In this document: piece after piece, positions 1 to 8,081 of the stretch
Layout: every line of letters begins with the position of its first letter
Position numbering within the stretch: position 1 is the stretch's first letter
Origin: CAYQTL01 sp964420405
GTDB lineage: Bacteria; Acidobacteriota; Thermoanaerobaculia; Thermoanaerobaculales; Sulfomarinibacteraceae
Length of the DNA stretch: 39,292 bases
Assembly (NCBI GenBank): GCA_964420405.1
Contig: CAYQTL010000040.1
Location: 1 to 39,292, forward strand
Reading direction: 5' to 3'
Notes under the pieces: generated by a model
The model's database searches: none
What the model was told of the DNA's origin: nothing
The model's input: only the letters and a program-made list of their open reading frames with translations
Program-made: the position numbers and the translations under genes

Positions 1-1
1 A

Positions 2-1288
2 GTCAGCCTCGCGGCCGTGCTCGCCGCCGCCTCCCTGGCGGCCGGCTGCGGCGACACCAACGACGACATGACGACGCTCGAGGTGTGGGCCCACGCCGGC
101 CGGGCGCCCGAGCGCGACGCGATCGCGCGCCACGTGCACGCGTTCGACGAGCAGCGCGACGACCTCCGGGTCCGGCTCACCTTCCTGCCGGAGGGCTCCT
201 ACAGCGGACAGGTCCAGGCCGCCACCGCGGCCGGCACGCTGCCCGACGTGCTGGAGCTGGACGGGCCCAACGTCGCGCGGGCGGCGTGGCAGGGTGCGTT
301 GCGACCGCTCGACGACCTGCTGTCCGAGGAGCTGCTCGAGCGACTGCTGCCGTCGATCCTGGAGCAGGGCCGCTACGACGGCCGGCTGTGGTCGGTGGGG
401 ACCTTCGACTCGGGGCTCGGCCTGTTCGTGCGGCGGGCCGCGGTGGAGGCCGCCGGCGGCCGGATCCCGAGCCATCCCGACGACGCCTGGAGCGCCGACG
501 ATCTCGAGGGGCTGCTCGGCCGGCTCGCCGCCGACGACCCCGACGGCGCGGTCCTCGACCTCAAGCTCAACTACCCTGACGAGTTCTTCACCTACGCCCT
601 GGTGCCCGCGCTGGTGTCGGGCGGCGGCGGCCTGGTGGACCGCTCCGGCGGAAAGGCGTCTGGAGTCCTGGACGGCGAGGCGTCGGTGGCCGTCATGGAG
701 CGCATCCAGAGGTGGTTCGAGGACGGCCTCGTCGACCCGAACCTGGACGACGCGGCGTTCACGTCGGGACGGGTCGCGGTGTCGTGGGTCGGCCACTGGG
801 AGTACGCCCGCTACCGCGACGCCGCCGGCGACGATCTGGCGCTGGTGCCGCTGCCCGACTTCGGCGCCGGCAGCCGCACCGGCCAGGGCTCCTGGTGCTG
901 GACGGTCACCCGCCGGTGCGAGCATCCGCAGGCCGCGGCGGAGCTGCTGCGGTTCCTCCTCGAGCCCGACCGCATCCTCGAGATGACCGACGCCAACGAC
1001 GCGGTGCCGGCGACCAACGCCGCGATCGAGCGGTCCGAGCGGTTCGCCCCCGGCGGCCCGCTGGAGCTGTACGTGGTCCAGCTCGAGGGGCCGTGGTCGG
1101 TTCCCAGACCCCGGTCGCCCGCCTACCCCGTGATCTCGGCCGCCTTCGCCCGCGCCTTCCGCGACATCCGGACGGGCGCCGACGTCCGGGAGGTCCTCGG
1201 CCGCGCCGCGGCCGCCATCGACCGCGACCACGCCGACAGCCGCGGGTACCCGCCGCCGTCCGAGCGCGACCGGGGCGGCACCCCGTGA
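2..1288 (+). CDS. ABC transporter substrate-binding lipoprotein, family 1 (5' truncated)
   Basis: Periplasmic or surface-anchored solute-binding protein that would deliver a sugar or similar solute to the two permeases encoded next. The frame is open to the left window edge. The first visible residues are the end of a lipoprotein signal peptide, with lipobox L-A-A-G-C and the acylated Cys at nt 47-49, so the true start lies upstream of the window. The mature protein has the family-1 pattern: an N-terminal 'TLEVWAHAGR' strand, an early 'LPDVLELDGPNVA' segment, and a C-terminal half with 'GQGSWCWTVTRRCEHPQAAAELLRFLL'. Total length of about 425 residues fits the family. The stop overlaps the GTG of the next gene (GTGA), indicating translational coupling in one operon. 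The substrate cannot be read from sequence. No ATPase gene is in view; it is either upstream or shared. Confidence 0.88.
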   Translation, partial: VSLAAVLAAASLAAGCGDTNDDMTTLEVWAHAGRAPERDAIARHVHAFDEQRDDLRVRLTFLPEGSYSGQVQAATAAGTLPDVLELDGPNVARAAWQGALRPLDDLLSEELLERLLPSILEQGRYDGRLWSVGTFDSGLGLFVRRAAVEAAGGRIPSHPDDAWSADDLEGLLGRLAADDPDGAVLDLKLNYPDEFFTYALVPALVSGGGGLVDRSGGKASGVLDGEASVAVMERIQRWFEDGLVDPNLDDAAFTSGRVAVSWVGHWEYARYRDAAGDDLALVPLPDFGAGSRTGQGSWCWTVTRRCEHPQAAAELLRFLLEPDRILEMTDANDAVPATNAAIERSERFAPGGPLELYVVQLEGPWSVPRPRSPAYPVISAAFARAFRDIRTGADVREVLGRAAAAIDRDHADSRGYPPPSERDRGGTP

Positions 1289-2178
1289 GCGGCCGGCTGG
1301 CCGAGGAACGGCGGGCGGCGTGGCTGTTGGCGACGCCGGGTGCGGCCCTGCTGGTGCTGTTCATCGTGCTGCCGTTCGGCGTGTCGCTGGTGCTGTCGCT
1401 GACCGACGTCGGCCTCGCCTCGCCGCTCGAGCCCAGATTCCGCGGCGCCGAGCAGTACCTGCGGCTCGCCGGCGATCCGACGTTCTGGCGGGCCCTCGCC
1501 AACAACCTCGTCTTCGCGGCCGTGGCGGTGCCGCTGCAGACCGCCCTGGCCCTCGCGCTGGCGCTGCTCGTCAACCACGAGCTGCGGGGGGTGCGGGTGT
1601 TCCGGACGCTGCTGTTCCTGCCGGTGGTGTTCCCGCTGTCGCTGGTGGCGGTGGTGTGGGTGCTGCTGTTCGCGCCGGGGCCGGACGGGCCCGCCAACGC
1701 GCTGCTCGAGCTCGTCACCTTCGGCGCGTGGGAGCCCGTGGACTTCCTGCGCCACCCCTGGCTCGCGCTGCCGGCGGTGATCGCGACCTCGGTCTGGCAG
1801 GGGACCGGGTTCCAGATGGTGGTGCTGCTCGCCGGGTTGCAGGGGATCCCGCAGGTGCTGTACGACATGGCCCGGGTCGACGGCGCCTCGGCCTGGCAGC
1901 GGTTCCGCTCGATCACCCTGCCGCAGCTGCGCAACCCGCTCGTGTACGTGGTGATCGTGACCTCGATCCTGTCGTTCAGGGTGTTCGACCAGGTCCGGAT
2001 CATGACCCGCGGCGGGCCGGGGGACGCCTCGACGACCCTGATCTACGAGTCGATCCGGTGGGCGTTCGACCGCGCCGACGTCGCCCGGGGCGCGGCGATC
2101 ACCGTCGCCTTCTTCGTCGTCGTGCTGGCGGTGACCTGGGTCGAGCGGAGGATGCTGCGCCACGAGGAGGGCGTGTGA
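1285..2178 (+). CDS. ABC sugar transporter permease, MalF/UgpA type
   Basis: Inner-membrane permease, 297 aa, one half of a binding-protein-dependent importer. The GTG start at 1285 overlaps the upstream stop by 4 nt and leads directly into a typical N-terminus, a short basic stretch followed by TM1 ('WLLATPGAALLVLFIVLPFGVSLVLSL'). Several further hydrophobic segments follow. The conserved cytoplasmic EAA loop, which contacts the ATPase, is visible as 'DMARVDGASAWQRFRSITLPQL' around residues 193-214. It ends by overlapping the GTG of the second permease. The MalF/UgpA assignment rests on position and general pattern; the substrate is unknown. Confidence 0.92.
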   Translation: MSGRLAEERRAAWLLATPGAALLVLFIVLPFGVSLVLSLTDVGLASPLEPRFRGAEQYLRLAGDPTFWRALANNLVFAAVAVPLQTALALALALLVNHELRGVRVFRTLLFLPVVFPLSLVAVVWVLLFAPGPDGPANALLELVTFGAWEPVDFLRHPWLALPAVIATSVWQGTGFQMVVLLAGLQGIPQVLYDMARVDGASAWQRFRSITLPQLRNPLVYVVIVTSILSFRVFDQVRIMTRGGPGDASTTLIYESIRWAFDRADVARGAAITVAFFVVVLAVTWVERRMLRHEEGV

Positions 2179-3017
2179 GCCCGCGCACGCGCCGCCTCGC
2201 TGCCGCCGCCGGTCTGTACGCCGTGCTGCTGTCGGTGACCGCCGTCTTCGTCGCCCCGGTGGCGGTGATGGTGGCCGGCAGCCTCAAGCCCGACGACCGG
2301 GTCCTGCCCGAGGCCGGCAGCTGGCGCGGGGTGGTTCCGACCGGTCCGACCCTCGACAACTACCGCGACGTGTTCGAGCGGGTGCCGTTCGGACGGTTCA
2401 TGCTCAACTCGCTGCTGGTCAACGGCGGCATCGTCGGCTTCGGCCTGGTGGTCAACTCGGCCATGGCCTACGCTCTCGCGCGGCTGCGGTGGCGCGGCCG
2501 CGGCCTGCTGCTCGGCGGCGTGCTGGCGGTGCTGGTGGTGCCGTTCGAGGCGATCGCGGTGCCGATGTTCTACCAGCTCACCGCGATCGGCTGGCGGGAC
2601 ACCCTGCTGGTCCAAGTCGTCCCGTTCGTCGCCAACCCGCTGTCGATCTACCTGTTCTACTCGTTCTTCCTCGAGTTTCCCCGCGAGGTCGAGGATGCCG
2701 CGCGGGTCGACGGTGCCGGACCTCTTGAGACCTTCCTCCACGTCGTGGTGCCCAACTCCAAGGCGGCCTTCGCCAGCGTCACCATCGTCACCTTCCTGCT
2801 GTACTGGGGCATGTACCTGTGGCCGCTGCTGATGACCACCGGCGCCGACGTGCGGCCGCTGCCGCTGGCGATCGCCGCCTTCCACACCCTGCCGCCGCTG
2901 CAGTGGGGCGACATCATGGCGTTCGGCGTGATGATGGTCGCGCCGGTGGTGGTGGTGTTCGTCGCGCTCCAGCGATGGTTCGTCCGTGGCGTCGCCACGA
3001 CGGGGTTGAAAGGGTGA
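2175..3017 (+). CDS. ABC sugar transporter permease, MalG/UgpE type
   Basis: Second inner-membrane permease of the importer, 280 aa. The GTG start overlaps the preceding gene by 4 nt (GTGA). TM1 is 'LYAVLLSVTAVFVAPVAVMVAGSLKPDD', with the family-typical 'SLKP' just after the first helix. The EAA loop is 'EDAARVDGAGPLETFLHVVVPNSK' at about residues 173-196. The C-terminus ends 'ALQRWFVRGVATTGLKG', closely matching the usual MalG-type ending (QRWFVRGLTAGAVKG). It is the last gene of the operon; a GC-rich hairpin starts within its final codons. Confidence 0.92.
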   Translation: MSPRTRRLAAAAGLYAVLLSVTAVFVAPVAVMVAGSLKPDDRVLPEAGSWRGVVPTGPTLDNYRDVFERVPFGRFMLNSLLVNGGIVGFGLVVNSAMAYALARLRWRGRGLLLGGVLAVLVVPFEAIAVPMFYQLTAIGWRDTLLVQVVPFVANPLSIYLFYSFFLEFPREVEDAARVDGAGPLETFLHVVVPNSKAAFASVTIVTFLLYWGMYLWPLLMTTGADVRPLPLAIAAFHTLPPLQWGDIMAFGVMMVAPVVVVFVALQRWFVRGVATTGLKG

Positions 3018-3040
3018 GCGGGTGGGCCGGAGGCTCACCC
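3012..3040 (+). terminator. Hairpin at end of ABC operon
   Basis: GGGTGAGC (3012-3019) and GCTCACCC (3033-3040) form a perfect 8-bp stem that includes the permease stop codon. There is no T-tract, so this may be a weak or Rho-assisted terminator or simply an mRNA-end stabiliser. Confidence 0.4.
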
Positions 3041-3042
3041 CC

Positions 3043-3144
3043 GATCCCGATCCCGATCCCGATCCCGTCCCCGTTCCCGATGGCAGCGACTCGAGCCGCT
3101 CGGGGCGACGACCGACGGGGCGATCCGGACTCCATCGGGAACGG
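3043..3144. repeat. Intergenic GATCCC palindromic element, copy 1
   Basis: Four tandem GATCCC units (3043-3066) run into degenerate units (GTCCCC, GTTCCC). CCGTTCCCGATGG (3071-3083) is the exact reverse complement of CCATCGGGAACGG (3132-3144), giving a 13-bp stem with a 48-nt loop. The element sits between two convergent genes (permease and kinase), so it could also act as a bidirectional terminator. Related elements occur near 14403, 15565, 18850 and 38663. Confidence 0.7.
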
Positions 3145-3177
3145 CATCGGAGAACGCGATCACCGCCGACGACGGGG

Positions 3178-5937
3178 TCACCCCCCGACCACCTCCCCCG
3201 CGACGATGGCGGGCAGCAGGTGGTCCGGGACCTCCCGCCGGACCGTCTCGGCGGCCTCCCGCGCCTCCTCCCGCCGGCCGACCTCGGCGAGGGCGACCGC
3301 GCGCAGGGCCCGCATCAGGTCCCAGGTCTGGTGGGCGTCGTAGTCGTCCCGCGCGTCGGGCTCGAGGATCGCGAGCGCACCCTCGAGCAGGTCGAGCGCC
3401 TCGGCCGGCCGGCCGGTACCGAGCAGCGCGGCGGCCCACGCGGCCCGCCCGATGTCCACCGCGTCCGGGTTGGCCGCGAGGAACGCCTCCATCGCCCCGG
3501 GATCGCCGGGCCGCGTCCGGCCCGTCCGCCAGCGGAACAGGCACGACAGCGCGGGGGCCTCCGGCTGGTAGCGGAACGCCTCCCGCTCGAGATCGCCCGC
3601 GAGCGGCGCCTCGTCCAGCCACAGCCGCGCCCGCGCTCGGAACGCCTGCAGCAGCTCGCGCCGGGACTCGGTGGAGAGGTCGGCGACCGCCAGGCGGCGG
3701 GCCACCTGGTCGATCAGGGCCTCGTCCCGCAGGACCACCGCGAGCCGCAGCGCCAGGATCGGCGCGTCGAACGCGGCGCGCTGGGTCCGTCCCTCGGCCG
3801 CGAGCCGCCGCACCCGGCCGGCCGCGTCCTCGAAGAGGCCCGCCACCGCCTCGAGGTTCGCGAGACGGTACTGGAGCTCGTCGCTCGGGAGTGCCGAGGC
3901 GCCCTCCGCGAGGCGGTCGACGGCCTCGTCGAGAAGGCCGGCGCGGGCGAGCACCCGGGCGGTGCGCTCGAGCAGGACGATCCGGTACGCCTCCTCCGCC
4001 AGCAGTGGGCCGGCCACCTCCTCGAGCTGCCTGACCTCCCGTCGCGCGGCGTCGACGCCGAAGAGGTACCCGGAGGTCTCCGCGTCGATCCGGAGGTGCG
4101 AGATCCTGTCGAGCAGCGCGAGCCGCTCCCGACGGAGGTCGCGGCCGGCGTTGGGGCCGGGCACCGGGTTGCCCGACGGATCGACGTGCCAGCGCTCACC
4201 GTTCGCCACCACCGACGTCGCGCCGTCCGGCAGGACCCGGACTCCCTCGACGTCCTCGGCCGGCCGTCCGGAACCGCGGGCGAGGAGCGTGTAGAACCGC
4301 CAGGACACCAGGCCGGTGGCGGTCACGCCTTCCTCCGGAGAGCCCACCGAGATGCTGATCTCTGATCGACGCCGCTGATCGGGAGGGGACAGCTCGAGGT
4401 CCCCCAGCACCGGCTGCATCGCGAGCCGGTTGTTGACCGCGAGGAAGCGTAGCCCGGGGCGGCCCTCGACCGGCGCCGCCGCGACCGAGTACAGATGCCC
4501 GGTGTGAAGCAGGACCTGCTCCCAGAGGTCGTGCTCCGCCCAGTACACCAGCACCGCGGTCGGGAAGTAGTTGCCCTGCACGCAGACGGCGACGAGCTCC
4601 AGCCCGCCGCGGCCGTCGAGGTCCGCGAGCCAGGGGTTCGGGAGGGCCTCGCGCGGGTAGCGGTCGTCCCAGGTCTCGATGGAGTCGAGGACCCGGACCG
4701 ACGTCATCGCCGTCCCGTCCCGCCGGAGCACCTCGATCCGGGCGCCCGGGTCGTCGACGGCGCGCCGGACCTCGCGCGGACCTCCGGAGGTCGCGACGAT
4801 CATCTCGTCGACGCCGTCGCCGTCGAGGTCGCCCAGCCTGCGTTCGCGAACCGGCCCGGCGAGCGGGTGACGCCAGACCGCGTCGCCGTGCTCGTCGACC
4901 CCGACGACCGCACCCTCGCGAAGCTCCATCCGAACGACGTCCCGGTCGACCAGCGCGGCCGCGCCGATCGCCACCGAGACCGCCCCGACGACGGCCACGG
5001 CCGCCCTCGCGAGCACTCTCCGGGTCGGTCTCCAGCGGTGCCTCCGGCGCCGCAGCGACCGCTCGACCTCGGCCGCGGAAGGCCGCTCGCGGGCGGCCGG
5101 CTCGAGCATCTGCCGCAGCAGCCGGCCGAGCCAGGCCGGGGCCCCGGGGAGGTCGACCCGCAGGCGGGGCGGCCGCGACCTGGCCCGCAGCATCATGGTG
5201 GCGAGGGCGGTGCTCGACTCGAGTGGGATCCGGCCGGTGAGGCAGTGGTAGAGGGTGATCCCGAGCCCGTAGACGTCGCAGGCGGCGGTGAGGGTCTCGG
5301 CGGTCGCCTGCTCGGGGGCCATGTAGGCCGGCGTCCCGACCACCATCTCGGTCTCGGTCACGGTCCCGCCCGACGTCAGCGGTCGCGCCAGGCCCATGTC
5401 GCACAGCATGGCCTCGCCGTCCGGGCCGAGCATGATGTTGGCGGGCTTGACGTCCCGGTGGACCACGCCGCGCGCGTGGAGGTGGGCGAGCGCCGCCGCG
5501 ATCCGGACACCGATGCCGACGGTCTCCTCGATCCCGAGCCGGCCGCGCTCGCACAGCGCCTCCCGCACGCTGACGCCGTCCACCAGGTCCATGGCGAGGG
5601 CGACCCACTCCCCGTCCTCCACCAGCTCGTGGATCGCCACCGCGTTCGGATGTCCGCCACGGGAGGCGCTCACCTCGCGGCGCAGCCGCGCACGCTGCTC
5701 GGCCCCGAGACAGGCCGCCCGCAGCACCTTCAGGGCCACCGGCTGGCCGAGGGCGAGGTCGACCGCCCGATAGACCACGCCGGAACCGCCGCGGCCGAGC
5801 TCCCCCCGGATCAGGAACCGGCCGGCGAGAAGGTCGCCCCTGCGGGGCAGCTCCGAGTCACGCACCCGCCGCCCGGGGGCGGTGGCGGTCGCGTCCCCGG
5901 TGAGCATCCTGTCGGGCATGGAGCTGTCGATCGGCAT
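3178..5937 (-). CDS. Transmembrane Ser/Thr protein kinase with FG-GAP-like sensor and TPR-like C-terminus
   Basis: 919-aa bacterial eukaryote-type kinase. The kinase domain spans about residues 40-300: glycine loop 'GRGGSGVVY' (48-56), ATP-binding Lys70 in 'VALK', catalytic 'HRDVKPAN' (160-167), DMG in place of DFG (180-182), and 'GTPAYMAPEQ' (201-210). A single TM helix lies at about 309-330. The C-terminal region, presumably extracytoplasmic, starts with FG-GAP/integrin-like calcium-loop motifs ('DLDGDGVDE' at 370-378, then 'DLDGRGGLE'), consistent with a beta-propeller. The last roughly 300 residues are Ala/Leu/Arg-rich helical repeats resembling TPRs. Start taken at the first ATG; an in-frame ATG six codons later is possible. 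It lies downstream of the NRAMP-like gene on the same strand. Substrates and the sensed signal cannot be read. Confidence 0.9.
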   Translation of the reverse strand: MPIDSSMPDRMLTGDATATAPGRRVRDSELPRRGDLLAGRFLIRGELGRGGSGVVYRAVDLALGQPVALKVLRAACLGAEQRARLRREVSASRGGHPNAVAIHELVEDGEWVALAMDLVDGVSVREALCERGRLGIEETVGIGVRIAAALAHLHARGVVHRDVKPANIMLGPDGEAMLCDMGLARPLTSGGTVTETEMVVGTPAYMAPEQATAETLTAACDVYGLGITLYHCLTGRIPLESSTALATMMLRARSRPPRLRVDLPGAPAWLGRLLRQMLEPAARERPSAAEVERSLRRRRHRWRPTRRVLARAAVAVVGAVSVAIGAAALVDRDVVRMELREGAVVGVDEHGDAVWRHPLAGPVRERRLGDLDGDGVDEMIVATSGGPREVRRAVDDPGARIEVLRRDGTAMTSVRVLDSIETWDDRYPREALPNPWLADLDGRGGLELVAVCVQGNYFPTAVLVYWAEHDLWEQVLLHTGHLYSVAAAPVEGRPGLRFLAVNNRLAMQPVLGDLELSPPDQRRRSEISISVGSPEEGVTATGLVSWRFYTLLARGSGRPAEDVEGVRVLPDGATSVVANGERWHVDPSGNPVPGPNAGRDLRRERLALLDRISHLRIDAETSGYLFGVDAARREVRQLEEVAGPLLAEEAYRIVLLERTARVLARAGLLDEAVDRLAEGASALPSDELQYRLANLEAVAGLFEDAAGRVRRLAAEGRTQRAAFDAPILALRLAVVLRDEALIDQVARRLAVADLSTESRRELLQAFRARARLWLDEAPLAGDLEREAFRYQPEAPALSCLFRWRTGRTRPGDPGAMEAFLAANPDAVDIGRAAWAAALLGTGRPAEALDLLEGALAILEPDARDDYDAHQTWDLMRALRAVALAEVGRREEAREAAETVRREVPDHLLPAIVAGEVVGG

Positions 5938-6004
5938 GCCGAAGATCCCGCACCTTTCCCTCGATGATCCGGCGGCCGTCCCACCCTGTCAACGCCGCGC
6001 GCCA

Positions 6005-7228
6005 TCACAGCAGGTCGAGCAGCTGGCGACCGGCGACCGCCACGAACAGGACCAGGGCGGCGCACAGCACGGCGATCGCGACGGGTCCCGCCCGCAGCGC
6101 ACCCAGGAGCCGACGGCGAGTGGTCATCCACAGGAGGGTCGCCGCGAGCAGCGGCATGAACAGCCCGCCGGTGAGGGTGTACAGCCGGATCACCCACACC
6201 GGCCGGTCCAGGAACAGCAGCGCCGCCGGTGGTACCGCCAGCAGCAGCACGAAACCGCGGTAGGCCCGCCCCCGGACGTCGACCGGACCGTACACCCGCC
6301 GCGCCGCCTGGAGGTAGTCGGCCAGCAGGTAGGGCACCCCCTGCCACACCCCGAGAGTGCTCGTGAACACCGCCGCCCACACCCCCCCGAGGAAGACGAG
6401 CCCGGCGGCGGCTCCCGCCTGCTCGCCGAACCGCGCCGCGGCGGCTCTCCCGATCGCCTCGCCGCACGCCACCAGGCCCGCGCTGCCCGGCGGCATCCCG
6501 CCGGCGTCCGCCAGCACCACGGCCGCGAGCAGCATCATCGCGATCCCGAACGCCGCCGTCAGGCCGTAGCCCACCGCCAGGTCGAGGCGGACGGTTCTGA
6601 GTCGGCCGGGACCGGACCATCCCCTCTCCCGGATCCAGTAGCCGTACGACAGCAGGGTCACGCTGCCGCCGACACCGCCCATCAGCCCGAGGGTGACCGC
6701 CGCGGACCCGGACGGCAGGGAGGGCAGCAACAGGCCTCGCAGCGCACCCGGCGGGATCCCCACCAGGAGGACGCTCGCCAGCAGGGTCACGACCATCACG
6801 CCCACCAGCACCTTCATCACGCGCTCGAACGCGCCGTACCCGCCCGTCAGCACCAGCACCGCCGCCGCCGCCGAGTGGAGCAGGCCCCAGGTGCGGATCG
6901 ACAGCGCCGGCGCCATCGCGTGGGCCGCGACGCCGCAGGCGCTCATCAGGCCTCCCGCCACGACGACGGTCCACACCGCAAGGTAGGCGACGAGATAGAC
7001 GTGGAACGGCCACGGCATCCTCCGGCACCACCCCTCCAGGAGGGTCGAGCCCGTCGCCAGCTGCCATCGCGCCAGCCCCTCGTTGAGCCCGAGCTTGAGG
7101 GCCGCCCCGACCGCCACCACCCAGGCCAGGACGACCCCGAAGTCGGCTCCCGCGACCATCGCCGCCAGGAGATCGCCTGCGCCGACCCCGGTCGCGGCGA
7201 CCGCGATACCGGGCCCGATCGTCGCCAC
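6005..7228 (-). CDS. NRAMP-like divalent metal transporter
   Basis: Polytopic inner-membrane protein, about 407 aa, with roughly 11 hydrophobic segments. The first helix carries the NRAMP-style signature 'IGPGIAVAATGVGAGDLLAA'; in characterised NRAMPs a conserved DPGN motif in TM1 binds the metal, and here the corresponding stretch is 'ATGVGAGD', a divergence common in distant bacterial NRAMP relatives. The reading frame is open far upstream through the thioredoxin gene. I chose GTG at 7228 because it sits just before the first conserved helix; CTG 7246 and GTG 7273 are alternatives and no strong Shine-Dalgarno discriminates. It begins about 14 nt after the thioredoxin-like gene. The metal or other substrate is not established. 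Confidence 0.75.
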   Translation of the reverse strand: MATIGPGIAVAATGVGAGDLLAAMVAGADFGVVLAWVVAVGAALKLGLNEGLARWQLATGSTLLEGWCRRMPWPFHVYLVAYLAVWTVVVAGGLMSACGVAAHAMAPALSIRTWGLLHSAAAAVLVLTGGYGAFERVMKVLVGVMVVTLLASVLLVGIPPGALRGLLLPSLPSGSAAVTLGLMGGVGGSVTLLSYGYWIRERGWSGPGRLRTVRLDLAVGYGLTAAFGIAMMLLAAVVLADAGGMPPGSAGLVACGEAIGRAAAARFGEQAGAAAGLVFLGGVWAAVFTSTLGVWQGVPYLLADYLQAARRVYGPVDVRGRAYRGFVLLLAVPPAALLFLDRPVWVIRLYTLTGGLFMPLLAATLLWMTTRRRLLGALRAGPVAIAVLCAALVLFVAVAGRQLLDLL

Positions 7229-7242
7229 CAGCGGGGCGACGA

Positions 7243-7956
7243 TCAGTCGAGGAGGTCGTCGAGCCGCGTCCACGAGGCGTCGCCGCGGCGGCGGACCCCG
7301 ACCTCGCCGTCCACCAGCCGCCGGCGGCGGAGGTCGTCGAGCTGCGCCACGGTGTAGGGCCCGTCCAGGGCGCCCTGGATCATGACGAACCACACCGCCG
7401 GGTCGCCGCCTGCGGCCACCGGCGCGGGTGGGGGCGGGGCGGGGGCGGAGGCCCGCGCCGGACGCCGCAGCAGGACGAACGCCGCCACCGCGAGCAGCGC
7501 GACCAATGCAACCAGCGGCCACCTCGGCGGTCGCTCGCGGGCCGCCGACGACGGGCCGGCCGAGGCGCCCCCCAGCCGCCGCTCGAGCACGCCGAGGACA
7601 CGGCCCGCATCGCCCTGGGCGAGGACCTCGCCGTCCGGGCCGTACAGCTTGAGATGGGGCACCGACGAGATCCCGTGCTGGCGCGACACCGGGCTCGACC
7701 AGTCGACGATGTCGACCTTGCGCAGCGCGAGGCTGTCGGCGTGCCGCTCGGCGAGGCGCTTGAGCTCCGGCTCCAGGGCGCGGCAGGGCCCGCACCACTC
7801 GGCGTAGAAGTCGAACAGGACCATCTTCCCCGGCACCAGGTGCCGCTCCAGGTCGACCTCCGAGCCGCGGGTGATCGTGGCGATGTCGGCCGCCGCGGCG
7901 GCCGTCGCCGCGAGGGTCGCCACCACCGTCGCGATCCACCTGCGAGCCCGGAACAT
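7243..7956 (-). CDS. Thioredoxin-domain membrane protein with C-terminal GYF_2 domain
   Basis: 237-aa protein. An N-terminal signal or anchor ('WIATVVATLAATAAAAA') is followed by a thioredoxin fold with redox motif WCGPC (about residues 54-58) and the cis-Pro 'SSVPHLKLYG'. A Pro/Arg-rich linker leads to a TM helix ('WPLVALVALLAVAAFVLLRR', about 146-165). A C-terminal GYF_2/DUF4339-type domain follows ('WFVMIQGALDGPYTVAQLDDL...W'). GYF_2 domains are thought to mediate protein interactions. With one TM, the thioredoxin domain would face the periplasm and GYF_2 the cytoplasm. A TACAGT box lies 6 nt before the ATG with no SD, so the mRNA may be leaderless. Probably co-transcribed with the NRAMP-like gene. 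Confidence 0.85.
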   Translation of the reverse strand: MFRARRWIATVVATLAATAAAAADIATITRGSEVDLERHLVPGKMVLFDFYAEWCGPCRALEPELKRLAERHADSLALRKVDIVDWSSPVSRQHGISSVPHLKLYGPDGEVLAQGDAGRVLGVLERRLGGASAGPSSAARERPPRWPLVALVALLAVAAFVLLRRPARASAPAPPPPAPVAAGGDPAVWFVMIQGALDGPYTVAQLDDLRRRRLVDGEVGVRRRGDASWTRLDDLLD

Positions 7957-7962
7957 GGCGAA

Positions 7963-7968
7963 ACTGTA
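7963..7968 (-). promoter_or_regulatory. Putative -10 box of leaderless thioredoxin-like gene
   Basis: On the minus strand TACAGT is followed by 6 nt and then the ATG at 7956. The spacing leaves no room for a 5' UTR or Shine-Dalgarno. Confidence 0.5.
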
Positions 7969-8081
7969 GCAGACGTCGCGCCGACCGCCGGCGCGATGCC
8001 GTGTCGCGGGACGGCTCCGGTATATTTCTGGCGTCCACGCGTCGGCGCGCGCGGGCGGCCGGGGCGGGAAGGGGGCGTGCG

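Noticed and set aside
3043..3078. Hexamer tandem repeats as a CRISPR array
   Set aside because: Units are 6 nt with no unique spacers, and no cas genes are present.
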